DNA of 64,000 bases from Parietaria judaica (taxonomy: Eukaryota > Streptophyta > Magnoliopsida > Rosales > Urticaceae). The translations under genes and the position numbers were made by a program. The notes beneath the pieces were generated by a model, which was not told the DNA's origin, searched no databases, and worked only from the letters and a program-made list of their open reading frames with translations. Below are positions 33,149-44,815 of this stretch, in pieces (positions within the stretch are counted from its first letter, which is position 1; each line of letters starts with the position of its first letter). The DNA is taken from NCBI GenBank assembly GCA_954871525.1, contig OX940866.1, positions 14,097,001 through 14,161,000 of the forward strand, in the 5' to 3' direction.

Positions 33149-34383
33149 ATGTCATCGAGTGACACCGTCATCAGCAACGAAGGGGACGAGGTCCCAACCA
33201 TGGAGAGACTTCAGCGGCAATTGGCCGAAGCCACTGCAAAAACGATAGAAGCAACAAAGATGGCCGAGGAAGCGGCCAGGAAAGCGAAAGAACAGAAGGA
33301 GAGGAACGGGCAACTCGCCGCTCTCTGGATCGGGCGATTGCGAGCCAAAGAAGGGAAGGTCCGGAGAGCAAAATCGCGGGATCTTCGGGTCGAGGAAAGG
33401 GAAGAACTACAGCCAAAATAGAGCAAGGGAACCTGACGCCGCAAGCGCCTCCGATCAACCGGGATCTTTTCAACGCCGCCGGTGTGACACCGGTAATCAC
33501 GACGAACCCGCAAGGAGGCTTGGCAGCCACTATAGCGGAGACAATCTAGGACGAGGTTCGGAAAGCGATGAGGGAAATGTCGTCGATCATGGAGGCAAAG
33601 ATGGGACACGTGGCCTCGCAGGTGCACAGGGAGACGAGCGCGGTACCTGAGATCGACGGGTTGGTCAAGGAGGCCAAAATCACTCGTTTCTCGGCAAATA
33701 TTCGCAGCGTGGAGCTAGGAGAATTGCCGAAGGTCAGGCTCTCGCAATATATAGGGACATCGGATCCGAACACCCACGTGAAGTATTTCCGGATCGCAAC
33801 GGAGCGTATAGGTGGCGAGGAAGCAAAGCTGGAAGCTATCCTGTGTCATCTCTTCGTCGAAAGCTTGCATGGTCCAGCAAGCGATTGGTTCGCGAAGCTA
33901 CCACCGCAATCCATCAGCGACTCCGATGAGCTCATCGCATACTTTTTGCAGCACTACTCAATGTACGTACAAAATGAGGCGACCATCACGACCTTGTGGA
34001 ACCTCTCCCAGGGACGAGAAGAAACCCTCCGGCAGTACGTCAGAAGATTTAAAGACGTCATGGTCAGAGTCCCAAGGCTTGATGACGTTGTCGCAATCCA
34101 GGCGCTGAAGCACGGACTGTGGTACTTGGCTCCTTTCCGCGAGGAGTTGATAAAAATGTGTCCGTCGACGATCGAGGATGCACTCCACATAGCGACACTC
34201 TTCATGGAGATAGAGGATGAGACGCTAGCCCAGAAGAAGATTCATGAAGGGGGAAGCAGGGGAAAGCAGCACGGAAAAAGGGAGAACGGGGATGGAAGAG
34301 ATGCCCCGTCGTCTAGAGCGGGAAGAGAAGAAGAAGATCGAGGAAATTCCAATGAGCGACGAGCTCGAGAAGTCCCTAGGTAA
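33149..34383 (+). pseudogene. Element D gag
   Basis: ATG at 33149 (MSSSDTVISNEGDEV) opens a Lys/Glu-rich coil that stops at 33421. The capsid region is in another frame and, after a TAG near 33548, runs open from 33568 to 34383. It contains VHRETSAVPEIDGLVKEA, DPNTHVKYFRIATERIG, SDWFAKLPPQSI and the RQYVRRFKDVMVRVPRLDD helix, then a basic tail. Full-length compared with element C, whose gag lacks about 50 residues here. It forms the particle shell. Confidence 0.9.
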
Positions 34384-34632
34384 GAAGTCTACCAGGTAGA
34401 CGAGAACATGGATCGCGACTACAATCGGGGAAATCAACTATAACGGAGAGCATGGTAGACGAAAACATGGATCGCGACTAAGATCAAGGATTTTTCCGAT
34501 GACTGAGGAGAGCAAGAGCGACGAGGTCAGCAGCGAGGAGAACCCTCCGGAAACCGAGGAGGATTCTCTGGAGGCCGAGGGGGATTCTGCACTTACCATA
34601 ACTATAACGGCCATTCCAACGAGGATTGCACC

Positions 34633-35502
34633 ATGCTAAAGAAGGAGCTTCAGAGGAGGTACGCGCAGGGGGAGATCAAAGACCTCACATACAACCCTCC
34701 CGAGCCATCGAATAATGGTAATAGGGCATGGCAGAACCGGCGAGAAGGCCCGGCTCATAATGAAGGAAGCGATGAAGGCGGAGCAAAGAGAAATATTGCG
34801 ATCGAGCCATCAGCGGCGAAGCACGTCGAAGGAGAACGACCGGCTTCTAGGACAAGAATCGAGCTGATTATGGGCAGATCGCGATTCTGCAAAGATTCGG
34901 TCAACAGCATCAAAGCCTATCAGCGAAGAGGGAAAGAACACGGCCGAGGAGACGTGACGATGGTTGGCTCTGGCGCAAGGATAGAGTTCGTCGAGATCGA
35001 GGATTGTGCTAATATGCACGACGATGCTCTGGTCCTAGAACTCAACATCGGTGGTTGCGAGGTTTGCCGCATCCTTGTAGACAACAGGAGTTCGGTCGAT
35101 GTCATTTTCTATAAATGCTTGATGAAGATGGGTATCGAGGGGCTCATAATCGGAGGAAGCCCTCGCAAGGTGTCAGGTTTTAATGGGGATGTCGTCGTCT
35201 CAATGGGGACAGTCCATCTCTCGGTCTGCGCGAGGAGCGTCAACCGGATGACAGAGTTCATGGTACTAAATGTCCCATCGCATTTCAACGTGATACTAGG
35301 GAGACCTTGGATTCACTCCATGAGAGCCGTCCCATTGACGTACCATCAGTGCATAAAATTCTCGGGCAAGAAGGAAGGGGAAATCGAAGAGCTCAAAGGA
35401 AGCAGAGACGCCTACCGGACCTGCTACATGATGCACCATAAATCGATGGCCAACGAAAATGGGATCAAGAAGATGGAGAAAGGGGAGCCAGCCGGTTTAT
35501 AG
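34633..35502 (+). CDS. Element D gag tail and protease
   Basis: 289-residue open frame. The first ~80 residues are a basic gag tail that follows a CHYNGHSNEDC-like knuckle just upstream (34590-34632). Then come NSIKAYQRRGKE, the protease active site LVDNRSSVDVIFYKCLMKMG (the second G of the usual DNGSS is Arg here, which may weaken it) and VILGRPWIHSMRAV near the end. It stops at 35500-35502 before the RT lead-in. Confidence 0.88.
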   Translation: MLKKELQRRYAQGEIKDLTYNPPEPSNNGNRAWQNRREGPAHNEGSDEGGAKRNIAIEPSAAKHVEGERPASRTRIELIMGRSRFCKDSVNSIKAYQRRGKEHGRGDVTMVGSGARIEFVEIEDCANMHDDALVLELNIGGCEVCRILVDNRSSVDVIFYKCLMKMGIEGLIIGGSPRKVSGFNGDVVVSMGTVHLSVCARSVNRMTEFMVLNVPSHFNVILGRPWIHSMRAVPLTYHQCIKFSGKKEGEIEELKGSRDAYRTCYMMHHKSMANENGIKKMEKGEPAGL

Positions 35503-35700
35503 CAATTAGCTACGCCCGCCCCAAGGACCCCAGGACAAAAGAAAGGGCGGAGGAAAGATAATGCCACGACCGCCAGGATACTTAGTACGGAAGACGTCGA
35601 GGCACATAGTGCTGAAGAGAGAAAAGGGGGGGCACAGCTTGAAGAGGTAGAATGAATCTGTATCGACGAATCTGATCCTACTCGGACCGTCGCTATAGGT

Positions 35701-37557
35701 GTGGAGCTTGACCCGGAGATCAAGGCCCAATCAGTCGATTTCCTAAAAAGGAATCGGGGAAGTTTCGCTTGGTCTCACGAAGACATGCCGGGGATCGACC
35801 CTTTGGTGACAGCTCATCGCCTTAACACCGATCCGAGACATAAGCCCGTCATACAAAAGAGGAGAAAGGTGGCCCCCGATTGGAATAAGATCATCAACGA
35901 CGAGGTGGACAAGCTGCTCTCGATGGGTACCATTCGAGAAGTGAAATATCCCGAGTGGTTGGCTAACACCGTCGTCGTGAAGAAGAAGAACGGTAAGTGG
36001 CGAGTATGCGTGGACTTCACCGACCTCAACCGAGCTTGCCCGAAGGACAGCTTCCCAATGCCGCATATAGATCGCCTCGTCGAGGCTACCCATGGCTACG
36101 AGCTCCTCAGCTTCATGGATGCTTACTCCGGATACCACCAAATAAGGATGCACCCGGACGACGAAGAGAAGACTGCTTTCATCAGCGAAAGGGGCACGTA
36201 CTGCTACAAAGTCATGCCCTTCGGGTTGAAAAATGCTGGAGCAACCTACCAGATGCTAGTAACAAAGATCTTTCACAAGAAGATCGGGAAGAGCATGGAG
36301 GTATACATCGACGATATGGTCATCAAATCCCTGAAGACGGCGGCGCACATCGAGCACCTGGAGGAATGTTTCGAGATTCTGAACCAGCACAAGATGAAGC
36401 TGAATCTCACCAAGTGCACATTCGGTATGTCCTAGGGAAAATTCTTGTGCCATATGGTCACTCGGCGAGGAGTCAAAGCCGACCCCGAGCAGATCGAGGC
36501 AATCCAGAGCATGCCCTCGCCACGAAATCGGTGAGAGATTCAGAGATTGACCGGGAGGATCGCCGCTCTGAACCGATTCATCTCACGATCGGCCGACAAG
36601 ACTCTCCTCTTCTACGAACTGCGGAGGAAGAACAAGAAATTCGAGTGGACCGAGAAGTGCGAGGAGGCTTTCCAAGCGCTGAAATCTTATCTATCGTCGC
36701 CGTCCATCACGACGAAGCCAAAACCAGGGGAGCCATTGTATTTGTACATTGCCGTGTCTGACTATGTGATCAGCCAAGTACTTGTATGAGAAGAGGATGG
36801 GGAGCAGAAGCCAGTCTCCTACATCAGCAGAAAGCTCCTCGATGCTGAGACAAGGTACCCACAACCCGAGAAGCCCGCCTTGGCAATATACGACGCATCG
36901 GAGAGATTGAAGCATCACTTCCAAGCCCACACCATCGTTGTCATGACCGACAGACCGATCCGCTCTATCATCCATTGCCCGAGCCAGTTAGGAAGGATCA
37001 CGAAGTGGTCGATAAAACTGGGGGCATATGACATCGAGTACAAACTTCGGACGAGTCTCAAATCTCAAGTGCTCGCTGATTTCCTCATCGAGCTACCAAA
37101 GGAGCCAGTCGACCTCAGCGACGAGGCCGGCATCTGGAAGTTACAGGTTGACGGATCAGCGACGGCGCAAGGATCTGGGGTGGGGATCAGAATCGTCTCT
37201 CCGATGGGAGACGTAGTGGAGAAATCTTGTCGCCTCGCCTATCGTTCCACCAACAACGAGGCGGAGTATGAAGCAGTCATCATCGGGATGCAGTCATCCT
37301 TAGCAATCGGAGCCAAGAACTTGCACGCATTCTCGGATTCTCAATTGGTTGTAAAGCAGGTCAACGGGGAATACGAGAAGAACGACGAGCGAATGGAGGC
37401 TTATGCAGGAGTAGTCGGTGCTCTCTCGAGGAATTTTGACTACTTCAGCCTAACACAGGTGACTCGAGGAGACAATACTCACGCCGATTCACTAGCAAGC
37501 CTGCGTTCGACGACTGAGTATCAAGAGAGAGGAAGGCCCGGCGAAAAAGAAAGCTAA
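35701..37557 (+). pseudogene. Element D reverse transcriptase and RNase H domains
   Basis: RT: MPGIDPLVTAHRLNTDP, KKKNGKWRVCVDFTDLNRAC, FMDAYSGYHQIRMHPDD, MPFGLKNAGATYQ, active site YIDDMVIKS. RT-linked RNase H continues through NKKFEWTEKCEEAF to SYISRKLLDAETRY. The second RNase H has all four carboxylates: VDGSA, NNEAEYEAV, FSDSQLV and NTHADSLA. In-frame stops at 36433-36435, 36532-36534 and 36787-36789 break it. After 37500 the register shifts into an acidic linker. Where elements A and C have a stop (between KKF and WTE), D keeps a Glu codon. Confidence 0.92.
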
Positions 37558-37600
37558 AGGGAGCAAAGAGGCTGAGGAAGTAAGGACTGGCGAGGCCAAC

Positions 37601-38879
37601 GTGAACGAGATCGAGGACGACGAGGACGAAGAGGAGGAGCGAGGAGTCGTGGACGACGGTGAAGCAGAAGATTGGCGGGCGCCCCTCCGGAAGTACATCC
37701 TCGAGGGAATGCTGCCCGAGAATCCGCATGAGTCCAGGAAGATCAAATCGAAGAGCTCCAAGTACACCATCCTCGACAACATACTTTATTTAAAGAGCTT
37801 CGTAGGTCCTTACTTGAGATGTCTTGGCAAGAAAGAGGCTGAGTACGTCATGCGGGAAATCCATAGCGGGGAATGCGGAAACCACTCCGGCGGACGTTCC
37901 TTGCTGAGGAAGACTAAGCGGCAAGGTTTCTTTTGGGAGACCATGGTCGCCGATTGCATCGGCCATGCCAAGAAATGCGAGAAAATGTCAGCGACACGCT
38001 CCAGCGATCAACTGCCCGTTCATGAAGTGGTCAATGGACATCGTCGGCCTCATGCCCATCGGCACGCGGCAGAGGAGGTTCATGCTTGTCGTTACAGACT
38101 TCTTCACCAAGTGGACGGAGGCTGAGGCATACGCCAACATCAAGGATTCTGACGTCGATAGCTACGTTCGGAATAACATGGTCACTCGCTTCGGATTGCC
38201 CAGAGAGATAATCGTCGATAATGGATCTCAATTCATCTCAAAGAAGTTCGAAGATTTTTGCAGGCAATGGAGGATAAAACTCAATACATCGACACCACGA
38301 TACCCCCAAGGCAATGGGAACGCCGAGGCGGTCAATCGAACCATCATCGACAACATCAAGAGGAGGCTCGACGAAAAGAAAGGGCTGTGGGCGGACGAGC
38401 TGCCGGGAGTACTATGGGCTTATCGGACAACCCCTCATTCCGCGACCGGCGAAACCCCCTTCGCCTTAGCCTTCGGAGTGGAAGCTGTGATCCCGGCAGA
38501 AGTCGGCATCCCGAGTCTTCGTCAAACTCTAGCCCCCAAAAGCGAGGAAGACAACGAACAGAATCTCCTTCATCAGCTCGACCACATCGACCAAAGATGC
38601 GAGCAAGCGAGCGCACACATCGCCAACTACCAGAACAAGATCGCGCGTTTCTACAACAAGAAAGTGCGCTCGAGGAAATTCAAAGTCGGAGAGATGGTCC
38701 TCCGATGAGTTTTTCAGAACACCGCCGAGGTGAATGCTGGAAAGCTAGGGCAGACTTGGGAGGGCCCTTACGTAGTCACCAGCGTCGTCAAGCCAGGAGT
38801 CTACGAGCTCAAGAACACTGAGGGCGCAAAAGTAATACGGAGTTGGAACGTGAAGCACTTAAAAAAGTTCTACCAGTAG
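37601..38879 (+). pseudogene. Element D integrase
   Basis: Acidic linker (EDDEDEEEERGVVDD), then the zinc module MREIHSGECGNHSGGRS in the frame ending 38125. The core is in the frame 37965-38708: KWSMDIVG, IVDNGSQF and GNGNAEAVNRT give the DDE triad. A stop at 38707-38709 precedes the C-terminal barrel, which ends WNVKHLKKFYQ with TAG at 38877-38879. One frameshift (near 37980) and one stop; otherwise complete. Confidence 0.9.
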
Positions 38880-39165
38880 CCTCGCAGATTGTTTTTCTTT
38901 TCTTTCCTTTCATACTTATATTTTTCTGTTAGAACATATGCCTCCCAAACAAAAAGCCTACTCTTCAAGCCCACGCACAACCTTGGCCCAGATGACAAAC
39001 TAGTGTCCAAACAACACGAAGCAGCACGACATGTAGTTCAACTCAGAAACGACAAACATAAAAAGCTTCACTTTATTGATTAGAGTTTTCGGCAAGAGTT
39101 TCTTTGGAATCACCCACACTTTCTCTCTCTCTACCTCAATTATCTCTCCTAGGACCTCCCAAGCG

Positions 39166-39642
39166 ATGCAGACTCCGCCGACTACTGGTAACGCTCCAGT
39201 GGCTCGCCGGACCCGTGCCGGAACCAATCAAGCTTTTCTTTGGAAGAGCACCTCACAGAGAGAGCGACTGATGAAGGAAGCTACTGATCGAACGACTCCA
39301 AGGAATGAGATGGAGAGGTGGAAGATGGAGATAGCTCTCGCCGAATACCGAGCTTCCGTGGCTTCTTCAGCTCCTCCGGCTTCTCCCGAAACCCAGGCGA
39401 TGCAGACCCCGCCGACTGTCGATGACGCTCCGGTGGCTCACCGGACCCGCGCCGGAACCAATCGAGCTCTGCTATGGAAGAGCACATCTCAGAGAGAGCG
39501 ACTGATGAAGGAAGCTGCTGATCGAACGACTCCAAGGAACGAGATGGAGAGGTGGAAGATGGAGATTGCTCTTGCCGAATACCAAGCTTCCGTGGCTTCT
39601 TCAGCCCCTGCGGCTTCCCCCGAAACCCAGGATCGGGAGTGA
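39166..39642 (+). CDS. Element D extra sense ORF with duplicated 78-residue block
   Basis: The open frame begins upstream (39076), but the second Met at 39166 opens the repeated unit. Unit 1 is 39166-39399 and unit 2 is 39400-39633, each 78 residues: MQTPPT, RTRAGTN, LWKSTSQRERLMKEA, DRTTPRNEMERWKMEIALAEY, then a Ser/Ala/Pro stretch ending SPETQ. About ten residues differ between units. No family recognised. It lies after integrase in the sense direction, where A and C instead carry an antisense gene. The mix of basic, helical and Ser/Pro-rich segments is low in complexity, so expression is uncertain. Confidence 0.5.
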   Translation: MQTPPTTGNAPVARRTRAGTNQAFLWKSTSQRERLMKEATDRTTPRNEMERWKMEIALAEYRASVASSAPPASPETQAMQTPPTVDDAPVAHRTRAGTNRALLWKSTSQRERLMKEAADRTTPRNEMERWKMEIALAEYQASVASSAPAASPETQDRE

Positions 39643-39899
39643 GCTACGAATCAATCCTCTACTGACTCGGGAAGTCGACGGGAGGCTCGGCGGTCGACAC
39701 TTTGATTTTTTTTTCCTTTCGCGATTTGGGGAACTCCCGACCCTTCTTGTTCGGAACTATTTTACATAGCATCGACCTTTATTAAATTGATTTGGAGTAC
39801 TATTTTGCATAACCTATTCTTTTATCTCAGACTCGAAGAGAAGGAAAGAAGTTGGACTACAAAAATATATAGGCGAGAGTGCCTAAGAGAAACTGCTCT

Positions 39900-40117
39900 G
39901 TAAGAGTGCCGAGCAGAAAGAAAAAATACGGCTAGGGTGCCGAGCAAGCCCACACCGGCGAGAGTGCCGAGAGAATAAAAAAAAAGAAATATTTATATAC
40001 GGCTAGGGCGCCGAGCAAGCCTAAACTGGCGAGAGTGCCAAGAAAATAGAAAAAATACGGCTAGGGAGCCGAGCAAGCCCACACCGGCGAGAGTGCCGAG
40101 AAACTAAAAAAAAAAAG

Positions 40118-40157
<40 letters not shown>

Positions 40158-40330
40158 GGCTAGGGCGTCGAGCAAGCCCAAACCGGCGAGAGTGCCGATA
40201 AAAAAAAAATATATACGGCTAGGGCGCCGAGCAAGCCCAAACCGGCGAGAGTACCGAGAAAATTTAAAAGGCGAGAGTGCCCAAACGCGAGGCGAAAATG
40301 CCGAGAAGAGGCGAGAGTGCCCAAAACAGT
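39900..40330. repeat. Minisatellite CGGCTAGGGCGCCGAGCAAG
   Basis: Five units marked by CGGCTAGGG at about 39929, 40000, 40058, 40157 and 40216, each followed by CCGGCGAGAGTGCCGAG and an A-rich spacer. Spacing varies from 58 to 99 because of the spacers; the longest contains a (TA)n run at about 40122-40155. Confidence 0.85.
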
Positions 40331-40533
40331 GATCCTCGATCATGACCAACGTGTCGTCGGGAGAGACACTCCCTTCCGACGAGCACGGATTTTCCTCTTA
40401 TACAACAGAATAAGGCGTGATGCCCGACGACGACACACATGCCGAGGAACGATAGGTGATTATTCGAACAAACAGAAAGCGAGGTAACAAATTTGAATCA
40501 GGATACTCTCTTCCTCCCTTTTCTCGCAAAAAA

Positions 40534-40547
40534 GGGGGGGGGGGGGG
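40534..40547 (+). repeat. Run of 14 G
   Basis: An uninterrupted G14 tract after A6, unusual in otherwise AT-rich sequence. Confidence 0.9.
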
Positions 40548-41403
40548 ATATATATATGGGGGATATATATACCCATACATCTCAATAGTTTGCAAAAATC
40601 AAAGTACGAGCAGATTTGTATATCCATACTTCAAAATATGTCTTACATTTACAAAGTATATATTTGCATTTACACTTTTATCTTCGAAGTGTATATTATA
40701 GTGTTTACAGAGTTTAAATTAACAAGGAAAGTCTCTCGATGAAAAATCAACGATACCTGGGCCGCATCAGCTCCCATCGACGAACGATGTCGCCAACGAG
40801 GTCTTCTATAACGACCGAGCACTCTAGCTCATGATCAGGGAACCACGCCAACTTTCGAAGAAGAACCTGAGAACAACGCACAAGCGAGAAGAATAAAGGA
40901 AACACGACAAGGAGAAGAAATAGCTCGGCGACATAACCATACAAGGATCCGACGAAGCGATCGCTAACTTCGAGGATTAGTGAAGAAAAGCAGTGTGAAG
41001 ATTCAAAGGAGTCAAAGTTTGCCGCATCCGTAAGGAGACCATCGCTGGAAGAAGTTCATCGCAGTGAGGAGTTCATCGCTATAAGCGAGCTCGTCGTCGC
41101 GAGGAGCTTGTTAAAGAAGATCATCGCTGGAAGAAGCTCATCGACGCAAAGAGCGTGTCGTCAAGAAAAGCTCGCCGCCATAAGAAAGATGCTTCACTAA
41201 ACGAAACCAGTTACAACTCAGCAAGATTCTGCATCAGCGTCCCGAATGGAATCCACCGATCAACGGACTACGATGAGGTTCCCCGACAAAGCTTCCCGGG
41301 GCAACCGCGGGAACTAAAGTGGTCGACGGAGTTCGCAAATATCCCTGACAGTTCACCGTTACACTCGTTTTTTTTTTTATTTTACCAAGTATTTACACTT
41401 GAT

Positions 41404-41419
41404 AAAATGGGGGACTAAC
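41404..41419 (+). promoter_or_regulatory. Element D polypurine tract
   Basis: AAAATGGGGGACTAAC directly before the 3' LTR. Confidence 0.8.
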
Positions 41420-42094
41420 AGTTAATGTCGGATTTGGTCAAATCCATCCTCAACACAAGTCGTGTCGTTTTGTCCCAAAAATGACGTGAAATGAGGGCGA
41501 GGAGGTTCGTTGACTGATGGTCAACGAGGGAACATCCTCGAGGAGGTTTGACCCGCGACGAGGTCTGACTAGGGTAAAGGCGAGCCGCGACGAAGTGTCC
41601 CATCACGCCTTGACGAGAGACATCGACGACGAGGCGTGTAGAGTCGAATGATCGCTGACGAGATGTGCATTTAATGATGTCCACCTACTCACTCTGGCCA
41701 ACTGACGTAAAGCATGGGCGAACCATGCTTTCCTCAAATCACTCCTAGAGAAACCAGTGGTTGGATGTAGCAAAAGGGCGGGAAAGATGTGAGAGGGAAA
41801 ATGTAAACTCTATAAAAGGCATGTTAAGCCTCATTTGTAAGAGGTTCGGAAAAAAGGGGGTTCGGAAAAAAAGAGAAGAAACCAGAGAGAAAAGAGAGAA
41901 CGTCCTGTAAAAGAAATGCTTAAGAAATAGAGAAAGTTCATTGTACTTGATCCTTCAACTGTCCAGCTATTCAACGAAAGAAAACCGAGCTCTTGTCGAA
42001 AACATAATAAATCAAAGATATTCACTGATCATTGTTGTTAACTTGTTCTTTGTGGTTATTTTTGTGACTAGAAGAGGGAGGCACTCCCTCAACA
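41420..42094 (+). repeat. Element D 3' LTR
   Basis: 675 bp matching 32380-33069, with the first base changed (A for T). TATA box at 41811-41819. Confidence 0.9.
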
Positions 42095-42885
42095 TTCTAT
42101 ACATTATATTGCCACACTGAGCTCTTATACATTCATAACTATATATCTACATAAATAACTTACATATCATGATTTTGATTTTATTGCATTAGAAAATACT
42201 CGGTACACCTACGAGATATTAGGATACATATATATCTGCCTTTGAATTTATAATTCCTTACTGTCACATGCCATGAATGATTCTTCCTTAGGACATGTCT
42301 AATATCAACAAGATGAATCCATATAAAATTTCTAACAGAGAAATAAATCCCATAGCTAATCTCCAATTCAATACATATCCTGAAACAAATTCTGATTTCT
42401 ATATTTTTGGCCTTAATTGGAAAACACCATGTTTTCACAGAGATGCTCACCTCACTGAAGATAATAAAAAAATTTATGACGAGGCAAAATACTAAGCAAG
42501 AAGCTAACGAGCCAAGATTCCGATTAAGATACTCGACTATGAAACGAGTTCGACCTTGACAATTCTTGGAACAGTGTCGGCTAAGAGTAAAACGCCGAGG
42601 GACGATAGCAGATTGATAGAGGAAAAAGGGAAGAGAGAAGAATGTGAGGGCTGCAAGATTTTTTTTTTTACCCCGAGAGGGGAAAATGCCATCGCAGGAA
42701 GAAAAAGAAAGAGGATGGAGAAGACATATGAGATTTAAAGACACATGTATCATGACTCATAATCACAATCAAAGAACAGTGTAAAGGGTGATGATGAAAT
42801 TTGATTATTTACCCATCACTCCCTTATTTCCGAAAATTGAGCACAAATGCCCATTAAATCTAATCCATCTACTTTTGGGTATTAC
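42095..42885. other. Unassigned AT-rich stretch
   Basis: A minus-strand ORF (42753-42181) and a short plus-strand ORF overlap here, but both have AT-driven composition and no recognisable domain. Nothing supported. Confidence 0.5.
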
Positions 42886-43598
42886 ACGAAAACTCTTTCC
42901 GATGGATTGCACTTCCACACAATGATATTGGTGATGTCAACTGAGTTATTACCTAGTAATTATGATGTAGTACTGGAAAGAATATATAGTACGCTTGTAA
43001 CAAGTGTCGTTACGTTTGTTTCTAAGTACAACATTGAAAAAAAAATGGATTACAATGAAGAGCTGAATTACAATTCAGCAAGCAATGTGAAATTCGCTAA
43101 GCAACCGGTTACCAGATTACTCTTGACGGTAACTATTATAACAATCCGGGTAAATTTTTATTGGATGGCTTCTAGCGTTCCAACGTAGGATTCCAGCAAT
43201 TCCGATTCCGTACAATTTTTATTAAATACTTGGATCATTTCAATCATAATATATTTTATTGCATACAATATCTCAATAGGAACACTTGCTTACCTATTGC
43301 TAAGCTAGTGGCACCTTCGGGCCATGCACCCTTCGGCTATGCGCACCTTCTGGCCTTGTGCACCTTTTGGCATGCGCGTCTTCGGCTATGTGCGCCTTCG
43401 CTTTCGGGCCAAGCGCACCTTCAGACTATGCGCACCTTCGGCCATGCACACCTTCGGCCATGCTCACGATCTGAAGGTTCGCATTATACCGCTAAACACG
43501 GTCCTACAAAAACTCTTTCTTATAGATTTTGCATCCACACAATAATATTGGTGATGTCAACCAAGATATTACCTAGAAATTATTTTGTACTAGTGGCA
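42886..43598 (+). repeat. Isolated copy of the ~620-bp satellite, just over one monomer
   Basis: Same order of blocks as the array. The anchor CACAAT-ATATTGGTGATGTC occurs at 42917 and again at 43537, 620 bp apart, the array period. The segment AAGATATGG..ACACTACG is deleted near 43507. Confidence 0.88.
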
Positions 43599-43758
43599 GA
43601 CGGAGGGAGGGGGGAGCCACAATGGGCCCGTGCCCTCCCCCTTTATCATTAAAAAAATACATATTTTTGCTGAAATAAATCTTTCATACGATGTTCTATA
43701 TATGGAAATAAATAAATGCCTATTATTTTGCTCATAATTAACCCACAAAATAGAAATA

Positions 43759-43768
43759 AATTAGATTA
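43759..43768. repeat. Left target duplication of the Mutator-like element
   Basis: AATTAGATTA here and AATAAGATTA at 52622-52631, 9 of 10 identical. Confidence 0.75.
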
Positions 43769-44519
43769 GGGGTTATTAGCAAAATACTCAATTTGGGTGA
43801 AACTTTTTTAAAAAACACTCAAAAGTTTACTATAATGAAGGAAACACGCATTTGGTTTTATATGGACAATTATACCATCAATCACACTTCGATCACGTCT
43901 TCGAGCTCCATTATTCTTCGACGAATCATTCGATCTCCTTGTGATTACTTCGATCTTCATTCTTCTTTGACGAAGCTCAGGATCTCCTTGTGATTCCTTG
44001 CGATTCCTTGAGAAGCTAGGGTTTCGATCACGTCTAGATTCTCTGTGATTCCTTGCGATTCCATCTTCTTCACGTCGCCATTCTCTGCGATTCAATATTC
44101 TTCTTCGATCACGTCATAATTCTCTGTGATTTTTCAATATCTCCAGGTTCGTTTTCAATGTTTTTGAGGAATGTCGATTGGCTCGAATTAGTTAGTTCCT
44201 CGATGATTTCTGAATCAGTGATTTTCTGATTTCTTGTTTTGGCCAAGGTATTCGTCTGAGGTGAAATCGTTGTTCAAGAATCTTGGATCGGAGCCATTTG
44301 TGATCGAATTGGACTAATTAGGTATGATTTTTCCTTTACCTGAACTCTAATTGGTTTTTGTTTGTACTTTGTTAGTGAATATCAAAGAAAATGATAATAT
44401 ATTTGACGAAATTGAGGATGAGCTTTTTGAGAATTATATATTTTAGCTGTATGAATGATCATGTATTTGGAAAATTATACAAACTGAAGCATCGCATTCC
44501 CTTTTTATTTCTCCGATAG

Positions 44520-44815
44520 AATATTTACAGTTACAATAGTGTACTACAGTTACACTTATGTAACTGCAGTTACACTTATGTTACTGCTGTTACATTATTT
44601 CAAATACATAAGCGTAACTTGTAACTACAGTTACAATAGTGTACTAAAGTTACACTTATGTAATTGCAGTTACAATCGTGTATCTACAGTTGCAATAGTG
44701 TACTAAAGTTACACTTATGTAACTGCAGTTACACTTATGTATCTACAATTACACTTATGTAATTGCAGTTACACTTATGTTACTGCTGTTACATTATTTC
44801 AAAGATGGCAGTTAT
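44520..44815. repeat. Palindromic AGTTACACTTATGTAACT repeats, block 1
   Basis: Dense irregular array of the 18-mer and variants (AGTTACAATAGTGTACTA, AGTTACACTTATGTTACT). The arms AGTTAC and GTAACT are reverse complements. It lies upstream of the first transposase exon, and a ~210-bp part (about 44640-44850) is duplicated at about 45060-45270. Confidence 0.85.

Larger units (their letters stand above)
32380..42094 (+). mobile_element. Ty3/gypsy element D, Tat lineage
   Basis: 9,715 bp in forward orientation. LTRs at 32380-33069 and 41420-42094, primer site 33073-33089, polypurine tract 41404-41419. Flanks TTCAA and TTCTA differ by one base and are a likely decayed target duplication. Order: gag, protease, RT, RNase H, archaeal-type RNase H, integrase, then a 2.5-kb 3' region that holds no antisense PF04195-like gene. 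That region carries a sense ORF with a duplicated 78-residue block and a minisatellite. Stops are few: gag near 33421 and 33548, pol at 36433, 36532, 36787 and 38707; there are two frameshifts in integrase. Confidence 0.92.

Noticed and set aside
42181..42753. 190-codon minus-strand ORF
   Set aside because: Composition follows the local AT bias, no domain or intron signal, and nothing links it to a neighbour.
43595..43660. GTGGCAGACGGAGGGAGGGG...CCCTCCCCC segment as a transposon terminus
   Set aside because: It resembles ends seen on some plant DNA transposons, but no partner end or target duplication could be found.
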